DNA of 64,000 nucleotides, from contig NZ_CP139089.1 in NCBI RefSeq assembly GCF_038024855.1, forward strand, positions 186,001 through 250,000, given 5' to 3'. Source of the stretch: Methylocella tundrae. Lineage in GTDB: Bacteria > Pseudomonadota > Alphaproteobacteria > Rhizobiales > Beijerinckiaceae. Below are positions 42,224 through 51,751 of this stretch, piece after piece. Position 1 is the stretch's first letter. The number at the start of each line of letters is the position of its first letter. Position numbers and translations under genes: made by a program. Below the pieces are notes generated by a model. It made no database searches and had not been told where the DNA came from. It worked only from the letters and a program-made list of their open reading frames with translations.

Positions 42224-43429
42224 TCAGCTGGCTTTGGAAAAATTGGCCGCCTCTTCCGATCCGGCGGTTGCGTTGCCGGCGCTATAGGAATGCGCCCCGG
42301 CCCCTGCCAGTTTGCCGCCGTCGACGATCAGATATTCGTCGCGGATCGGCCTTCCCTCGAACCAGCATTCGAGAATTTCCCGCGTGCCGGCCGCGTAGCG
42401 CGTCTGGGCCGAGAGCGAGGAGCCCGAGATATGCGGGGTCATGCCATGATGGGGCATGCTGCGCCAGGGATGATCCTTAGGCGCTGGTTGCGGGAACCAG
42501 ACGTCGCCGGCATAGCCCGCGAGCCGGCCGCTTTCGAGCGCCCGGACAATCGCGTCGCGGTCGCAGATTTTTCCGCGCGCGGTATTCACGAGATAGGCGC
42601 CGCGCTTCATCTTGGCCAAGAGCGCGTCGTTGAAGAGATGCTCGGTTTCAGGGTGCAGCGGTGCGTTGATCGTGACGACGTCGCAGACCTTCACCATGTC
42701 TTCGACCGTCGGATGCCAGATCAGTCCAAGCTCTTTCTCGGTCGCCTCGGGCAGGCGATGCCGGTCGTAATAATGAAGATGCATGTCGAAGGGCCTCAGG
42801 CGGCGCAGCACCGCAAGGCCGATGCGGCCGGCCGCCACGGTGCCGACATGCATGCCCTCGACGTCATAAGAACGCTCGACGCAATCGGCGATGTTCCAGC
42901 CGCCCTTCACCACCCATTGATAGGACGGAATGTAGTTGCGCACGAGCCCGAGGATCATCATCACGACGTGTTCGGCGACGCTGATCGAGTTGCAGTAGGT
43001 GACCTCCGCCACTGTAATCTTGCGATCGATCGCGGCCTGCAGGTCAACGTGGTCGGAGCCGATGCCGGCGGTGATCGCCAGTTTCAGCTTCGGCGCCTTG
43101 GCGATGCGCTCGGCGGTCAGATAGGCCGGCCAGAACGGCTGCGAAATGACGATCTCGGTGTCCGGCAGCTCGCGCTCCAGCACGGAATCGGGGCCGTCCT
43201 TGCTCGAGGTGACGATGAAAGTGTGGCCGAGCGATTCGAGATATTTGCGAAGGCCAAGCTCGCCCGTGACGCTTCCGAGCAGCGCGCCCGGCTGGAAATC
43301 GATCGCCTTTGGCGTCGGCAAAGTCTGCCCGTCGGGGTAGTGATCAATGTGCGGCAGATCATCGCGCGCATAGGATTTTGGATATCCATCGACCGGATCA
43401 TCATAGAGAACGCAAACGATTTTTGCCAT
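42224..43429 (-). CDS. fdh: NAD-dependent formate dehydrogenase, single-subunit
   Basis: 401 residues from ATG at 43429, with a perfect AAAGGAGG upstream. It oxidises formate to CO2 with NAD+ in the cytosol, the last energy step of C1 metabolism. The sequence follows Pseudomonas sp. 101 FDH almost word for word: KIVCVLYDDPVDGYPKSYARDD, ISQPFWPAYLTAERIAKA, TYCNSISVAEHVVMMIL, the NAD site GTVAAGRIGLAVLRRL, catalytic Arg in NTARGKICDRDAI, His in GMTPHISGSS, and GAHSYSAGNATAGSEEAA at the end. Upstream are a leader hairpin, a 24-bp dyad and a LysR gene that probably controls it. Confidence 0.97.
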   Translation of the reverse strand: MAKIVCVLYDDPVDGYPKSYARDDLPHIDHYPDGQTLPTPKAIDFQPGALLGSVTGELGLRKYLESLGHTFIVTSSKDGPDSVLERELPDTEIVISQPFWPAYLTAERIAKAPKLKLAITAGIGSDHVDLQAAIDRKITVAEVTYCNSISVAEHVVMMILGLVRNYIPSYQWVVKGGWNIADCVERSYDVEGMHVGTVAAGRIGLAVLRRLRPFDMHLHYYDRHRLPEATEKELGLIWHPTVEDMVKVCDVVTINAPLHPETEHLFNDALLAKMKRGAYLVNTARGKICDRDAIVRALESGRLAGYAGDVWFPQPAPKDHPWRSMPHHGMTPHISGSSLSAQTRYAAGTREILECWFEGRPIRDEYLIVDGGKLAGAGAHSYSAGNATAGSEEAANFSKAS

Positions 43430-43463
43430 ATTTTCCTCCTTTGAGCTGAAAGCAAAAGAGAAA

Positions 43464-43481
43464 ACGCCCTGGCTGCCAGGC
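43464..43481 (-). promoter_or_regulatory. Leader hairpin upstream of fdh
   Basis: On the minus strand GCCTGG-CAG-CCAGGGC, followed by GTTTTCTCTTTT, lies about 35-55 bases before the fdh start. It resembles a weak attenuator or leader terminator preceding the strong ribosome site. Confidence 0.35.
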
Positions 43482-43526
43482 ATTTTCACCTAAAGCAGCG
43501 CATATTTCCAAGCAGACAAGACCACT

Positions 43527-43550
43527 GAACTTCCTAGTTATAGGTTGTTC
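43527..43550. promoter_or_regulatory. 24-bp imperfect dyad, candidate LysR operator for fdh
   Basis: GAAC-TT-CCTA-GTTA-TAGG-TT-GTTC: arms match at 8 of 10 positions. It is centred about 110 bp upstream of fdh. A second dyad with the same GAAC/GTTC ends, GAACG-N6-CGTTC, lies at 43570-43585. The LysR gene immediately upstream makes both candidate binding sites. Confidence 0.5.
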
Positions 43551-43698
43551 TAAGACGCCGCTGGATTAAGAACGTTTCCCCGTTCGAGAAGTTGCGACAA
43601 TTCTATTTAATGTCTGTCACATCGAACGATGCGAAGACTTACGTATTGCTTTTAAAAAAGCCAATGAAAAGCTTGGAATGCCTGATAGGCGCTTTCGA

Positions 43699-44616
43699 TC
43701 AGATCCGCTTCATGGCGGCGTCGAATTCGGCGTCGAGGTCAATATCCTTTATCGCGGCGAGCAGCGCGCCGGCCATCGGCGACGGCGGGTCGCGGTCCGA
43801 AAGGACGAGGCCGATCGCCTGCGCATGGGCTGGCTCAATGAGATTGATCGCGGCAAGATCCGGCGTCTGGCCGAATACATAAAAAAAATTGTGCGGCACG
43901 ATGCTCGACCATTCACCGTGACGCAGATGCGAGCAGACGCCGAGAAAGGAATTACTGACGACGGTGGGCCTTAACGTCACGCCGATCGAGGCGGCGACCT
44001 TATCCATGATACGGCGGTTCTGCATGTCTTCGCTGAGCAGGCAAAGCGGCTCGGCCGCGGCCTCGGCCCAGGTGACGGTGGCGCGAGCGGCAAACGGATG
44101 GAGACGATTGACCACGAAAACATAACGCTCGCGATAGAGCTGCGTCCGGCGCACGTTTTCGAGAGGCTCGTTGTCGAGATAGGTGACGCCGCCGTCGATC
44201 TCAAAAGCGTCGAGCGCGCGTTGGATTGCCCGTGAAGTCAGCGATTGAATTTCGACGCTCGCCTTCGGGTGCGCGGCGGAAAAACGCGCGGTGAGAAATG
44301 AGATCGCCGGCATCGCCGCCGGGATTACGCCAAGCCGCAGCACGCCCGTCAATCCGCGCCGCAGGCCGCTAAGATCGTCGCGCAGACTGTTGTAATCCGT
44401 CAGGATCTGGCGCCCCCAGACGAGGAGCTTCTCGCCCTCGGGCGTCAGACCGACGAAGCGGTGATTTCTGACGACAAGCCGGACGTCAAGGTCTTCTTCA
44501 AGCGTGCGGATCGCCGCTGAGAGCGTCGGCTGCGCGATATGGCAGACTTCCGCGGCCCGTGCGAAATGCCGCTCGCGAGCGAGGGTGACAAAATAGGATA
44601 GATGGCGAACCAACAT
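43699..44616 (-). CDS. LysR-family transcriptional regulator, probable fdh regulator
   Basis: 305 residues. The winged helix-turn-helix occupies residues 1-60 (LSYFVTLARERHFARAAEVCHIAQPTLSAAIRTLEEDLDVRLVVR), followed by the linker helix and a periplasmic-binding-like effector domain (LRLGVIPAAMPAISFLTARFSAAHPKASVEIQSL...). It sits directly upstream of fdh on the same strand with 269 bp between. LysR regulators next to formate dehydrogenase genes (FdsR-type, CbbR relatives) usually sense C1 status. Autoregulation and fdh activation are inferred from context only. Confidence 0.93.
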   Translation of the reverse strand: MLVRHLSYFVTLARERHFARAAEVCHIAQPTLSAAIRTLEEDLDVRLVVRNHRFVGLTPEGEKLLVWGRQILTDYNSLRDDLSGLRRGLTGVLRLGVIPAAMPAISFLTARFSAAHPKASVEIQSLTSRAIQRALDAFEIDGGVTYLDNEPLENVRRTQLYRERYVFVVNRLHPFAARATVTWAEAAAEPLCLLSEDMQNRRIMDKVAASIGVTLRPTVVSNSFLGVCSHLRHGEWSSIVPHNFFYVFGQTPDLAAINLIEPAHAQAIGLVLSDRDPPSPMAGALLAAIKDIDLDAEFDAAMKRI

Positions 44617-44783
44617 GATCAGAGGCCGGACGGAGCTTCAGCTGTTCCCTCCAGACTATAGATGCGATTTGCCGGGATCCAAATTCGTTGCGCCATCATG
44701 CCACGCAACTCGTATCGTTCTTCGATTGATCGGGATGATGGGATAATGCCCGTCGCGCAAATCCAGCGGCTGGCGGATGAGCT

Positions 44784-45212
44784 TTACTTACTCTTGTCCT
44801 GGATAAAGCTTTCCGGCGTGCCGTCTTCCGGATTGACGAAGATGATGTCCTTGGGATCGCGTCTTGGCGTGTCGACCGAGAAGAACACGACCGGACCTTC
44901 GATGAGTTCGGGCATCGCGTGGATGATTCCGCGCTTGAAGAACAGCAATTGGCCGGGAGCGAAGACGCCCCCGTTGGCGGCGCTGCCCATCCAGTAGGTC
45001 CCTCTGCCGGAGAGCACGAAAAGGTATTCGTCGCAGGTCGCATGATAATGCGGCGGCGTGCCGCGATAGACCCTGAAAACGCGGGAGCTCGCCGCCGGCT
45101 CATAGGTCAGATAGGTGTCGAGCAGCATCGTTTCTGCGGCGTCGGGAAAGGATCGAGCGATGTCATGGAGATCGAAACTGGCGAAGTCGCGGCTCTGCGT
45201 TTGCTCGTTCAT
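44784..45212 (-). CDS. Cupin-domain protein
   Basis: 142 residues from ATG at 45212, which has GGAG nine bases upstream; ATG at 45227 is the alternative. Cupin motif 1 is RGTPPHYHATCDEYLFVLSGRGTYWMG, with metal ligands H, H and E, and motif 2 is FAPGQLLFFKRGIIHAMPEL. An N-terminal helical segment (FDLHDIARSFPDAAETMLLDTYLTYEPAASSRVFRVYRG) and C-terminal strand exchange part (VVFFSVDTPRRDPKDIIFV) suggest a bicupin-like dimer. Function cannot be fixed; small cupins can be dioxygenases, isomerases or sensors. It lies between the LysR and aldo/keto reductase genes, all on the minus strand. Confidence 0.85.
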   Translation of the reverse strand: MNEQTQSRDFASFDLHDIARSFPDAAETMLLDTYLTYEPAASSRVFRVYRGTPPHYHATCDEYLFVLSGRGTYWMGSAANGGVFAPGQLLFFKRGIIHAMPELIEGPVVFFSVDTPRRDPKDIIFVNPEDGTPESFIQDKSK

Positions 45213-45314
45213 AGCGTTGATCTCCATCTCTGTTTTTGGGCCGCGCCCAATCGCGAAACCTCAAGCCATCCCAAGGCGCCGAGATAATCCAGCTTGCCGA
45301 TTGGCGAGCCGCTG

Positions 45315-46184
45315 CTAGTTCGCGGCGGCCCTGCCTTGCTCGTCGAGCGTGCGGAATTCCTCATTGGTCAGAGAAATCGAAGCGGCTGCGACGTTTTCTT
45401 CGAGATGTTTGACGCTGCCGGTGCCGGGAATGGGAAGCATCACCGGGCTGCGCTTCAGCACCCACGCGAGAGCGATCTGACTCGGCGTCGCGCCCTTGCT
45501 CTTTGCGATGGAATCAAGGATCGAACCGGGCTTCGCCAGCGCCCCGGCGGCGAGCGGGAACCATGGAATGAAGCCGATCCCTGCTTTGGCGCAATGGTCG
45601 AGCACATCCTCGCTGGCGCGATCGACGAGGTTGAAGCGATTTTGCACGGAGACGACGGGGAAGAATTTTTGCGCGGCGCCGATGTCTTCGACGCCGACCT
45701 CACTGAGGCCGGCGTGCCGGATCAGCCCTTCATTTTGCATGTCCTTTATCACGCCGAACTGTTCGTCGCGTGGCACTTTCGGGTCGATGCGGTGCAGCTG
45801 CCAAAGATCGATCCTGTCGATTTTCAGTCGGCGCAAGCTCATAAGGACGCATTGGCGCAGATATTCCGGGCGCCCCAATGGCGCCCAAATATCCGGCCCG
45901 TGCCGGGTGAAGCCGCCTTTTGTCGCGATCAACAGGCCGGAATAGGGGTGGAGCGCCTCGGCGATCAACTCCTCGCTGACGAAGGGGCCATAGCTGTCGG
46001 CCGTGTCGATGAAGTTGACGCCAAGTTCGGGCAGCCGGCGCAGCGTGCGCAAGGCCTCGCTTCGGTCGGCTGGCTCCCCCCAGACGCCCTTGCCGACGAT
46101 GCGCATGGCGCCGAAGCCTAAACGATGGATTTCGATGTCGCCAAGGACGAAACGGCCCGACGCCGCGGCGTTGCTAGGGGTCAT
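45315..46184 (-). CDS. Aldo/keto reductase
   Basis: 289 residues from ATG at 46184, seven bases after GAGGAG; ATG at 46190 is too close to that site, and the frame open to 46508 lacks support. The TIM-barrel family pattern is intact: [12 protein letters not shown], catalytic Asp/Tyr in [21 protein letters not shown], Lys in LIATKGGF and His in [10 protein letters not shown], with the NADP-binding end [25 protein letters not shown]. It reduces carbonyl compounds with NADPH; the substrate is unknown, though detoxification of aldehydes would suit a methylotroph. Confidence 0.93.
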   Translation of the reverse strand: MTPSNAAASGRFVLGDIEIHRLGFGAMRIVGKGVWGEPADRSEALRTLRRLPELGVNFIDTADSYGPFVSEELIAEALHPYSGLLIATKGGFTRHGPDIWAPLGRPEYLRQCVLMSLRRLKIDRIDLWQLHRIDPKVPRDEQFGVIKDMQNEGLIRHAGLSEVGVEDIGAAQKFFPVVSVQNRFNLVDRASEDVLDHCAKAGIGFIPWFPLAAGALAKPGSILDSIAKSKGATPSQIALAWVLKRSPVMLPIPGTGSVKHLEENVAAASISLTNEEFRTLDEQGRAAAN

Positions 46185-46595
46185 GGACATGCTCCTCAAA
46201 AGCAGGGGGATGGATTGGCGGGACGAGAACGTCCTGTCGTGAAATGCAAAAAAAACCTGGAAAGCTGTTTTTGGGCGCTGCCGCGCGTCGCCCCAATATG
46301 GCGCCAGCAAGCCGAGAAGCAAGGCGAGACCGGCTCCCGGTTTATCACCGTCTTTTGAACGCGCCAAAACTCGGATCGCGCTCATGACCCCGAACCGTCT
46401 CGCACCACGTCGGGCGTTCTTCATGACGGGCGCTGGCCGCGTCGGGATCGCCGAAGCTCCAACGGAGCGGAGCGGGGCCTCGACGACACTGATCGCCAGT
46501 CGGTGCAAAGGATTGTCGCATTTCGTTCCGGCGCATGCTAGCTGAGGCGGTTCACGCCCGAAGACCGACCGTCAACGAAACGCCCAGAGACCGCC
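46185..46595. other. Intergenic region between divergent genes
   Basis: 411 bp between the aldo/keto reductase and the YfgM-like gene, transcribed away from each other. No credible ORF, tRNA or strong operator was seen; both promoters must lie here. Confidence 0.4.
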
Positions 46596-47465
46596 ATGAC
46601 CGATTTTTTCCGCGAAGTCGACGAAGACTACCGTCGCGACAGGCTTCTCCAGATCTGGACGAAATATCAGTCCTTATTCATTGCCGCGGCGGTTGTGATC
46701 GTCGCGGCGACGGCGGGCTGGCGCATTTATCAGCACTTCAGCACAAAGGCGGCCGAGGCGGCGGGCGCGCAATATGAAGCGGCGCTGCAGCTCTCCGTGG
46801 ACGGCAAGTCAGCCGAGGCGCAGGCCGCTTTCGAGCAACTGGCCAGGACCGGGCCGAAGGGCTACGCGACGCTCGCGCGTCTTCGCGCCGCGGATGAGAT
46901 CGCGGGCCGCGATCCCGCCGCGGCGGCGTCGGCCTTCGACGCTCTCGTCGCGGATGCGAATTATCCGCAGGCGTTCAAGGATATGGCGCAGACGCGTGCG
47001 GCGATCCTGCGCGTCGATAGCGACGACCCCAAGGCGTTCGAACAAAAATATGGCGCGCTGGCCGGAGCGAATTTCACCTATCGTGACACCATCCGCGAGC
47101 TTCTCGCGCTCGCCGCCTTCCGGCGGGAGGATCTCGATGGCGCAGGCCGCTGGCTCGACATGATCATCGCCGACCCGCGCGCGCCGTCGGCGTTGCGCCA
47201 GCGGGCGGAGGCGTTCCTCGGCCTCGTCCAGGCCGGCAAAGCGCCTCCGCCGCTCGCCCCTGCGGAGACGGCGCCGCCCTTGACCGCACCGCCGGCTGCT
47301 CCGGCCGCGACCGCCGCGCCGCCTGCAGCTGAGGCGCCTGAAAAAACGCCAGCCGCTCCGCCGGCCGCCGACGCCCCCGCCAGTGAAGCTGCGCCCGAAA
47401 AAGCCCCCGCCGATTCCGCTGCTCCCGCGGAAAATGCGCCGGCTGAACAAGCGCCGGCGAAATAA
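46596..47465 (+). CDS. YfgM-like membrane-anchored TPR protein
   Basis: 289 residues. The opening [48 protein letters not shown], with a single helix at about 27-45, is the DUF2133/YfgM signature. Periplasmic TPR-like helices follow ([53 protein letters not shown]...). The last 75 residues are Ala/Pro/Glu-rich and disordered. YfgM-type proteins are ancillary to the SecYEG translocon and periplasmic chaperones. The stop overlaps the der start (TAATG), the usual alphaproteobacterial arrangement. Confidence 0.92.
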   Translation: MTDFFREVDEDYRRDRLLQIWTKYQSLFIAAAVVIVAATAGWRIYQHFSTKAAEAAGAQYEAALQLSVDGKSAEAQAAFEQLARTGPKGYATLARLRAADEIAGRDPAAAASAFDALVADANYPQAFKDMAQTRAAILRVDSDDPKAFEQKYGALAGANFTYRDTIRELLALAAFRREDLDGAGRWLDMIIADPRAPSALRQRAEAFLGLVQAGKAPPPLAPAETAPPLTAPPAAPAATAAPPAAEAPEKTPAAPPAADAPASEAAPEKAPADSAAPAENAPAEQAPAK

Positions 47466-48868
47466 TGTTCACGATCGCGATCATCGGACGCCCGAACGTC
47501 GGCAAATCGACCCTGTTCAACAGGCTCGTCGGCAAGAAGCTCGCGCTCGTCGATGATCGCCCCGGCGTGACGCGCGACCGGCGCGAGGGCGAGGCGAGGC
47601 TCGGCGATCTTTCCTTCAAGATCATCGATACCGCCGGCCTCGAGGAGGGCGACGAAGCGTCCTTGCCGGGGCGCATGCGCGCGCAGACCGAGATGGCGAT
47701 CGAGCTCGCGGACGCCATTTTCTTCGTCTTCGATTCCCGCGCCGGTCTCACGCCCGACGATCGCTTCTTCGCCAATCTCGTGCGCCGCGCCGACAAACCC
47801 TTGATCCTCATCGCCAACAAGGCCGAGGGGCGGGCTGGCGAGGCCGGCGCGGTCGAAGGCTATGATCTCGGCCTTGGCGATCCGGTGCCGCTCTCGGCCG
47901 AACATGGCGAAGGCTTCTCCGAGCTTTACGCGGCAATCCGGGAGGCGCTCCCCGAGGAGACCGAATTGCCCGCTGACGAGGCCGATGAAGCGACGCGCCT
48001 CGTTCTCGGCGAGGACGAAGATGGCTCCGAACTCGACATTACAAAGCCGCTGCGCATCGCGATCATCGGCCGGCCGAACGCCGGCAAGTCAACCTTATTG
48101 AATACGATCATAGGGCAGGATCGGCTTCTGACCGGACCCGAGCCGGGGCTGACGCGCGATACGATCGGCATTGATTTCGAGTGGCGCGGCCGCAAGATCA
48201 AAATGTTCGACACCGCGGGCTTGCGCCGCCGCGCGAAAGTCGAGGACAAGCTCGAAAAACTGGCGGGTCACGACGCTCTGCGCGCCGCCAAATTCGCGGA
48301 AGTCGTGGTCCTGCTTCTTGATGCGACGATCCCATTCGAAAAGCAGGATCTGACGCTCGCCGATCTCGTCGAACGCGAGGGCAGGGCGCTTGTCATCGGC
48401 CTCAACAAATGGGACCTGATCGAGAACAAGGGCGCGAAGCTCTCTGAGCTGCGCGAGGAAGCGTTGCGGCTGCTGCCGCAGGTGAAGGGGGCGCCTGTGG
48501 TTCCGCTCGCGGGAGCGACCGGCGAAGGCATTGAAAATCTCATGCATTCGATCTTGCGGGTGCATGAAGTCTGGAACAAACGAATCTCCACCGCGCGGCT
48601 CAACCGCTGGCTTGCAAGCGCGCTGGAGAAAAGCCCGCCGCCGGCTGTTTCGGGACGCCGCATTAAAATCCGCTATATGACGCAACTTCGCGCGAGGCCG
48701 CCCTATTTCATTCTGTTCGGCAATCAGCTTGACGCATTGCCGGCGAGCTATGAACGATTCCTCGTCAACAGCCTGCGGCAGACCTTCGAGCTGCCGGGCG
48801 TGCCGATCCGCATGTCGAAAAAGACCAGCGACAATCCTTACGCCGGGCGCAAATCCAGGCAGCGTTAG
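47465..48868 (+). CDS. der: GTPase Der (EngA), ribosome assembly
   Basis: 467 residues with two tandem G domains: first P-loop [14 protein letters not shown] with DTAGLEEGD and NKAEG; second [14 protein letters not shown] with [13 protein letters not shown] and NKWDLI. A KH-like C-terminal domain ([44 protein letters not shown]... [22 protein letters not shown]) completes it. It is essential for 50S subunit maturation in the cytosol. The first NKxD motif reads NKAE rather than NKVD, common in alphaproteobacteria as I recall. Coupled to the YfgM-like gene by a one-base overlap. Confidence 0.97.
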   Translation: MFTIAIIGRPNVGKSTLFNRLVGKKLALVDDRPGVTRDRREGEARLGDLSFKIIDTAGLEEGDEASLPGRMRAQTEMAIELADAIFFVFDSRAGLTPDDRFFANLVRRADKPLILIANKAEGRAGEAGAVEGYDLGLGDPVPLSAEHGEGFSELYAAIREALPEETELPADEADEATRLVLGEDEDGSELDITKPLRIAIIGRPNAGKSTLLNTIIGQDRLLTGPEPGLTRDTIGIDFEWRGRKIKMFDTAGLRRRAKVEDKLEKLAGHDALRAAKFAEVVVLLLDATIPFEKQDLTLADLVEREGRALVIGLNKWDLIENKGAKLSELREEALRLLPQVKGAPVVPLAGATGEGIENLMHSILRVHEVWNKRISTARLNRWLASALEKSPPPAVSGRRIKIRYMTQLRARPPYFILFGNQLDALPASYERFLVNSLRQTFELPGVPIRMSKKTSDNPYAGRKSRQR

Positions 48869-48918
48869 GCGCAGACGAGAATGAAGGCTTAAGGAAATGG
48901 CGCGGCGGAGAACGCTCG

Positions 48919-49902
48919 TTGCGTGAGAAATGGAGCCGGACGCAAGCGATCCTCGAACCCCGCCGCTCCAGCGTCGAAGCGCTTGTCGGCAAGGCTTTTC
49001 CAGACGCTGAACTCACCAAGATAGAGAGCACGTTCGGCGGCCTCGCCAACACCAATTTCAAACTGCGCCTCCGCACCCCCACCGGCGATCGCGAGGCGCT
49101 GCTGCGCTACTGGCAGCGCGATCAGCAGCAGGCGGCCAAGGAAATCGCGCTTCTCGCGCGCGTCAGCGGCCGCGTGCCGGTTCCGGCCGTTCTCACAAGC
49201 GGCCGCGCTGATCCCGATTTCGGATTGCCCTATGCATTCCTGCAATGGATCGAGGGTGAGCAGTTGGAAATTGTTGCGGCGCGTCTTTTGCCGCGCGCTC
49301 TGATGGATGTCGGCCGTCATGTTGGCGAAACGCTGGCCGCCATCCATGCATTTCGCTTCGAGCAGCAAGGTTTTTTCGGACCTGATCTCGTCCCAACAGA
49401 GCCTCTCGATATGGATACGGCCGGATTGCTCACCTGGCTCGACCATTGTCTGCGCGAAGGGCCGGGCGGTGAGCGTCTTGGAGCCGATCTGACCGGGGCC
49501 TTGTTTGCTTTCGTCGCGCGGGAGGGCGCGGTTCTCGGCTCCCCCTGGGCGCGGCAGCCGGCGCTGACGCATTCCGATTTCAACGCTTCGAATATTCTCG
49601 TCCGAGAGGAGCCTTCCGGCTGGCGCGTCGCCGCCGTTCTCGACTGGGAATTTGCCTTCGCCGGGGGACCTTCTTTCGATTTCGGCAATCTCCTGCGTCC
49701 GCCCCTTGGCGACAACGCCGATTTCATCGCCGGCGTGCTGGAAGGCTATCGCGGCGCCGGCAAGGATCTGCCGGACGGCTGGCTTGAGGCTTCGCGGATG
49801 GCAGACCTGCTGTCCTGGGTCGATTTCGTATCGCAGCCTTATTGCGGACCGGCGGTCATTCAATCGGCGCGCTTGATGATCGGGCGCGTTATCGGGTCCT
49901 GA
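48919..49902 (+). CDS. Phosphotransferase-family (APH/ACAD10-like kinase fold) protein
   Basis: 327 residues; TTG at 48919 has GGAG eight bases upstream, and no in-frame ATG lies between it and the upstream gene. The kinase-like fold shows TFGGLANTNFKLRLRT (nucleotide loop), Brenner motif LTHSDFNASNILVRE with catalytic Asp, and VLDWEFAFAGGPSFDFGNLLRPP with the metal-binding Asp. Members phosphorylate small molecules such as choline, homoserine, sugars or hydroxy-acyl groups; the substrate here cannot be told. It follows der by 50 bp and may be co-transcribed. Confidence 0.88.
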   Translation: MREKWSRTQAILEPRRSSVEALVGKAFPDAELTKIESTFGGLANTNFKLRLRTPTGDREALLRYWQRDQQQAAKEIALLARVSGRVPVPAVLTSGRADPDFGLPYAFLQWIEGEQLEIVAARLLPRALMDVGRHVGETLAAIHAFRFEQQGFFGPDLVPTEPLDMDTAGLLTWLDHCLREGPGGERLGADLTGALFAFVAREGAVLGSPWARQPALTHSDFNASNILVREEPSGWRVAAVLDWEFAFAGGPSFDFGNLLRPPLGDNADFIAGVLEGYRGAGKDLPDGWLEASRMADLLSWVDFVSQPYCGPAVIQSARLMIGRVIGS

Positions 49903-49924
49903 CGAAGCTCAGGACCGCCAAAAC

Positions 49925-50905
49925 TCACGGTCCGGTCAATATCACATATTTATGGAGGCCCGGGGCGTTGTCGGGAGATCTGATCTTTCCTTCGTCCTCG
50001 AAGAAATTGATGCTCCCCATGAACATGGATTTGACCGTCCCCATGATCCCGCTTTGGTAGTCGAGGATCGAGCCTTGCGGCCACGGATCGAAGAAAATGA
50101 ACTGCTTGCCATCCTGACTGCAGCCGAACAGCGTGATGAAATGCGTATTGCTGCTCGGCTTGATCACGCCGTCCACCACGGTCAATTGCTCATTGTGGCC
50201 GACGAAAACCTGAACGAAATTCCCGTTCTTCAACTGCGTTCTTAGCTTTTGCGCGCCGGCGCGGACCGTGTCCGCCTTGAACTGAACTTCAGAGAGTTTC
50301 AAGGGGCTCGGCCGCTTATAATAAATGGTGGCGCCGCTGATGTAATGATGCTCGGCGTATCTTGCTCCAAAGGTCTGCAGGGCGCCGCCGCAATTCCACT
50401 TCTTCGGGTCGGGACCTGTGTTCTGTTTCAATGGATTGTCATTGAGCTCGTCCCAATCGCTTCTGGGGAGATCCTTGTTGTTTTTGGCGGCGAGCACGCG
50501 GTAGTAGGCGAGCAGATGATCGGCGTCCGAGCTCATCCCCAATATCTGCGCCAGCAGATCCGATTCGAAATTCGCGTGCTTTTTGACCTTGCCGATCGTC
50601 AGCCGCAATGTTTCATCGGCGCGATAGGCGACCCCAAACGAAAGAGAGTCATAAGACGCGATAATGTAAGCGATGCGCTCATCGACGTTCTTCGCCAGGA
50701 TTTCCACGACGAAGTCGATGACGCCATGCCTGTTGTCTTTATGGGTCACGATCTTGACGCTGGGCGAGGAAGTCAGCGTGATATTCTTGTCGGCTCTGTC
50801 ATATTTGCACTTCAGCGCGATTTTCTTGCCGGCGCCGGACGCGTTGGGGGTCGAGTCGACGCAAAGTTCGGTCAGGGCTCTTCCCCTCGGCGTTTGAAAT
50901 TCCAT
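49925..50905 (-). CDS. Uncharacterised protein with papain-like (C39-type) cysteine peptidase features
   Basis: 326 residues, family not recognised. The N-terminal 100 residues form a beta-rich domain (KKIALKCKYDRADKNITLTSSPSVKIVTHKDNRHGVIDFVVEIL). The C-terminal half has a possible catalytic triad in papain order: C172 in KKWNCGGALQTFG, H255 in SSNTHFITLFGCSQDG and D273 in FIFFDPWPQGS. The last two resemble the H-F-x-x-L-x-G ... D-P-W motif of C39-like peptidases. No signal peptide or membrane helix. Codon and base use are AT-richer than in the neighbours, and its flanks carry core genes, suggesting acquisition. Enzyme, effector or inactive paralogue are all possible. Confidence 0.75.
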   Translation of the reverse strand: MEFQTPRGRALTELCVDSTPNASGAGKKIALKCKYDRADKNITLTSSPSVKIVTHKDNRHGVIDFVVEILAKNVDERIAYIIASYDSLSFGVAYRADETLRLTIGKVKKHANFESDLLAQILGMSSDADHLLAYYRVLAAKNNKDLPRSDWDELNDNPLKQNTGPDPKKWNCGGALQTFGARYAEHHYISGATIYYKRPSPLKLSEVQFKADTVRAGAQKLRTQLKNGNFVQVFVGHNEQLTVVDGVIKPSSNTHFITLFGCSQDGKQFIFFDPWPQGSILDYQSGIMGTVKSMFMGSINFFEDEGKIRSPDNAPGLHKYVILTGP

Positions 50906-51060
50906 GCTTCGCCCCTATGCTGATTTGCGCCGCTCTTCGGCGGTCATCCCATGACCGCGGCTAGGAATGTTCTGGAAAACGGAGCTTAGTCGTTTGCCCG
51001 GCGTGCGACTGTGCCCGTGCGCACCCACCCTGCGCTCCGCTCTGACGAGATGGATGGTCA

Positions 51061-51594
51061 ATGATGTCACCGCGCGAATCGACCAGGGCGCATGGCTTGC
51101 GCCGGTTTCTGCTGCTCGGCGCCGAAGCGCTGATCATTTTCTATCTGACGCTCGACGCGCTTGTCGCGCCGGTCTTTCGTCCGCTGATCCGTTGGCTGGC
51201 GAAACTGCGTTTCGTCATCAGGCTCGAGCATCTCGTCGCAGAGTTGCCGCCCTATGGCATTCTGGCGCTGCTCGCCATTCCCTTCGCGCTTGCCGAACCA
51301 GCCAAGGTCTATGCGCTCTTCCTGTTCGCCACCGGACATGAACTGGTCGGGATCACCGTTTTTGTGCTCGCCTATTTCGTCAGCTTCGTCGTCGTGGAGC
51401 GCGTATACAGCGCGGGCAGGGACAAGCTCCGGACGATCGGCTGGTTCGCCCGGCTCATGGATTGGCTTTTCGCTTTTCGCGATCGCCTCATCGCATGGGC
51501 GAAATCGACCGAGGCCTGGGCTTTCTTTCTGAGGGTCAAGCGGCGCGGCGCGGATATTTTGCGGCGATTGCGCCTGCGGTTCGGGCTCGGTTAG
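51061..51594 (+). CDS. Integral membrane protein, unknown function
   Basis: 177 residues. Hydrophobic segments: about 17-38 (LLLGAEALIIFYLTLDALVAPVF), 64-80 (YGILALLAIPFALAEPAKVYALF) and 93-113 (LVGITVFVLAYFVSFVVVERVY). A basic, aromatic C-terminal region (AFRDRLIAWAKSTEAWAFFLRVKRRGADILRRLRLRFG) follows. I recall similar unnamed membrane proteins in Rhizobiales, with no function known. Start at the first of two adjacent ATGs. It is divergent from the papain-like gene and followed 157 bp later by pssA. Confidence 0.75.
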   Translation: MMSPRESTRAHGLRRFLLLGAEALIIFYLTLDALVAPVFRPLIRWLAKLRFVIRLEHLVAELPPYGILALLAIPFALAEPAKVYALFLFATGHELVGITVFVLAYFVSFVVVERVYSAGRDKLRTIGWFARLMDWLFAFRDRLIAWAKSTEAWAFFLRVKRRGADILRRLRLRFGLG

Positions 51595-51751
51595 AACGCG
51601 ATCGGAGAGCGCCCCTTTTGAGCTTAGACGTAGCGCAGGCGATGGCTTGGGCGAACGTCAGGCGCTCGCCGCCCTGTCGCCGTCCGCGCCCTAAAGACGA
51701 ACGGCCCGTGGCGGAGCTGCGGCGCGCTTGCGGCTTCCCTGTGGCGCGCCT

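Noticed and set aside
46191..46508. N-terminal extension of the aldo/keto reductase
   Set aside because: The added residues match nothing in the family, while an internal ATG with GAGGAG gives the normal N-terminus.
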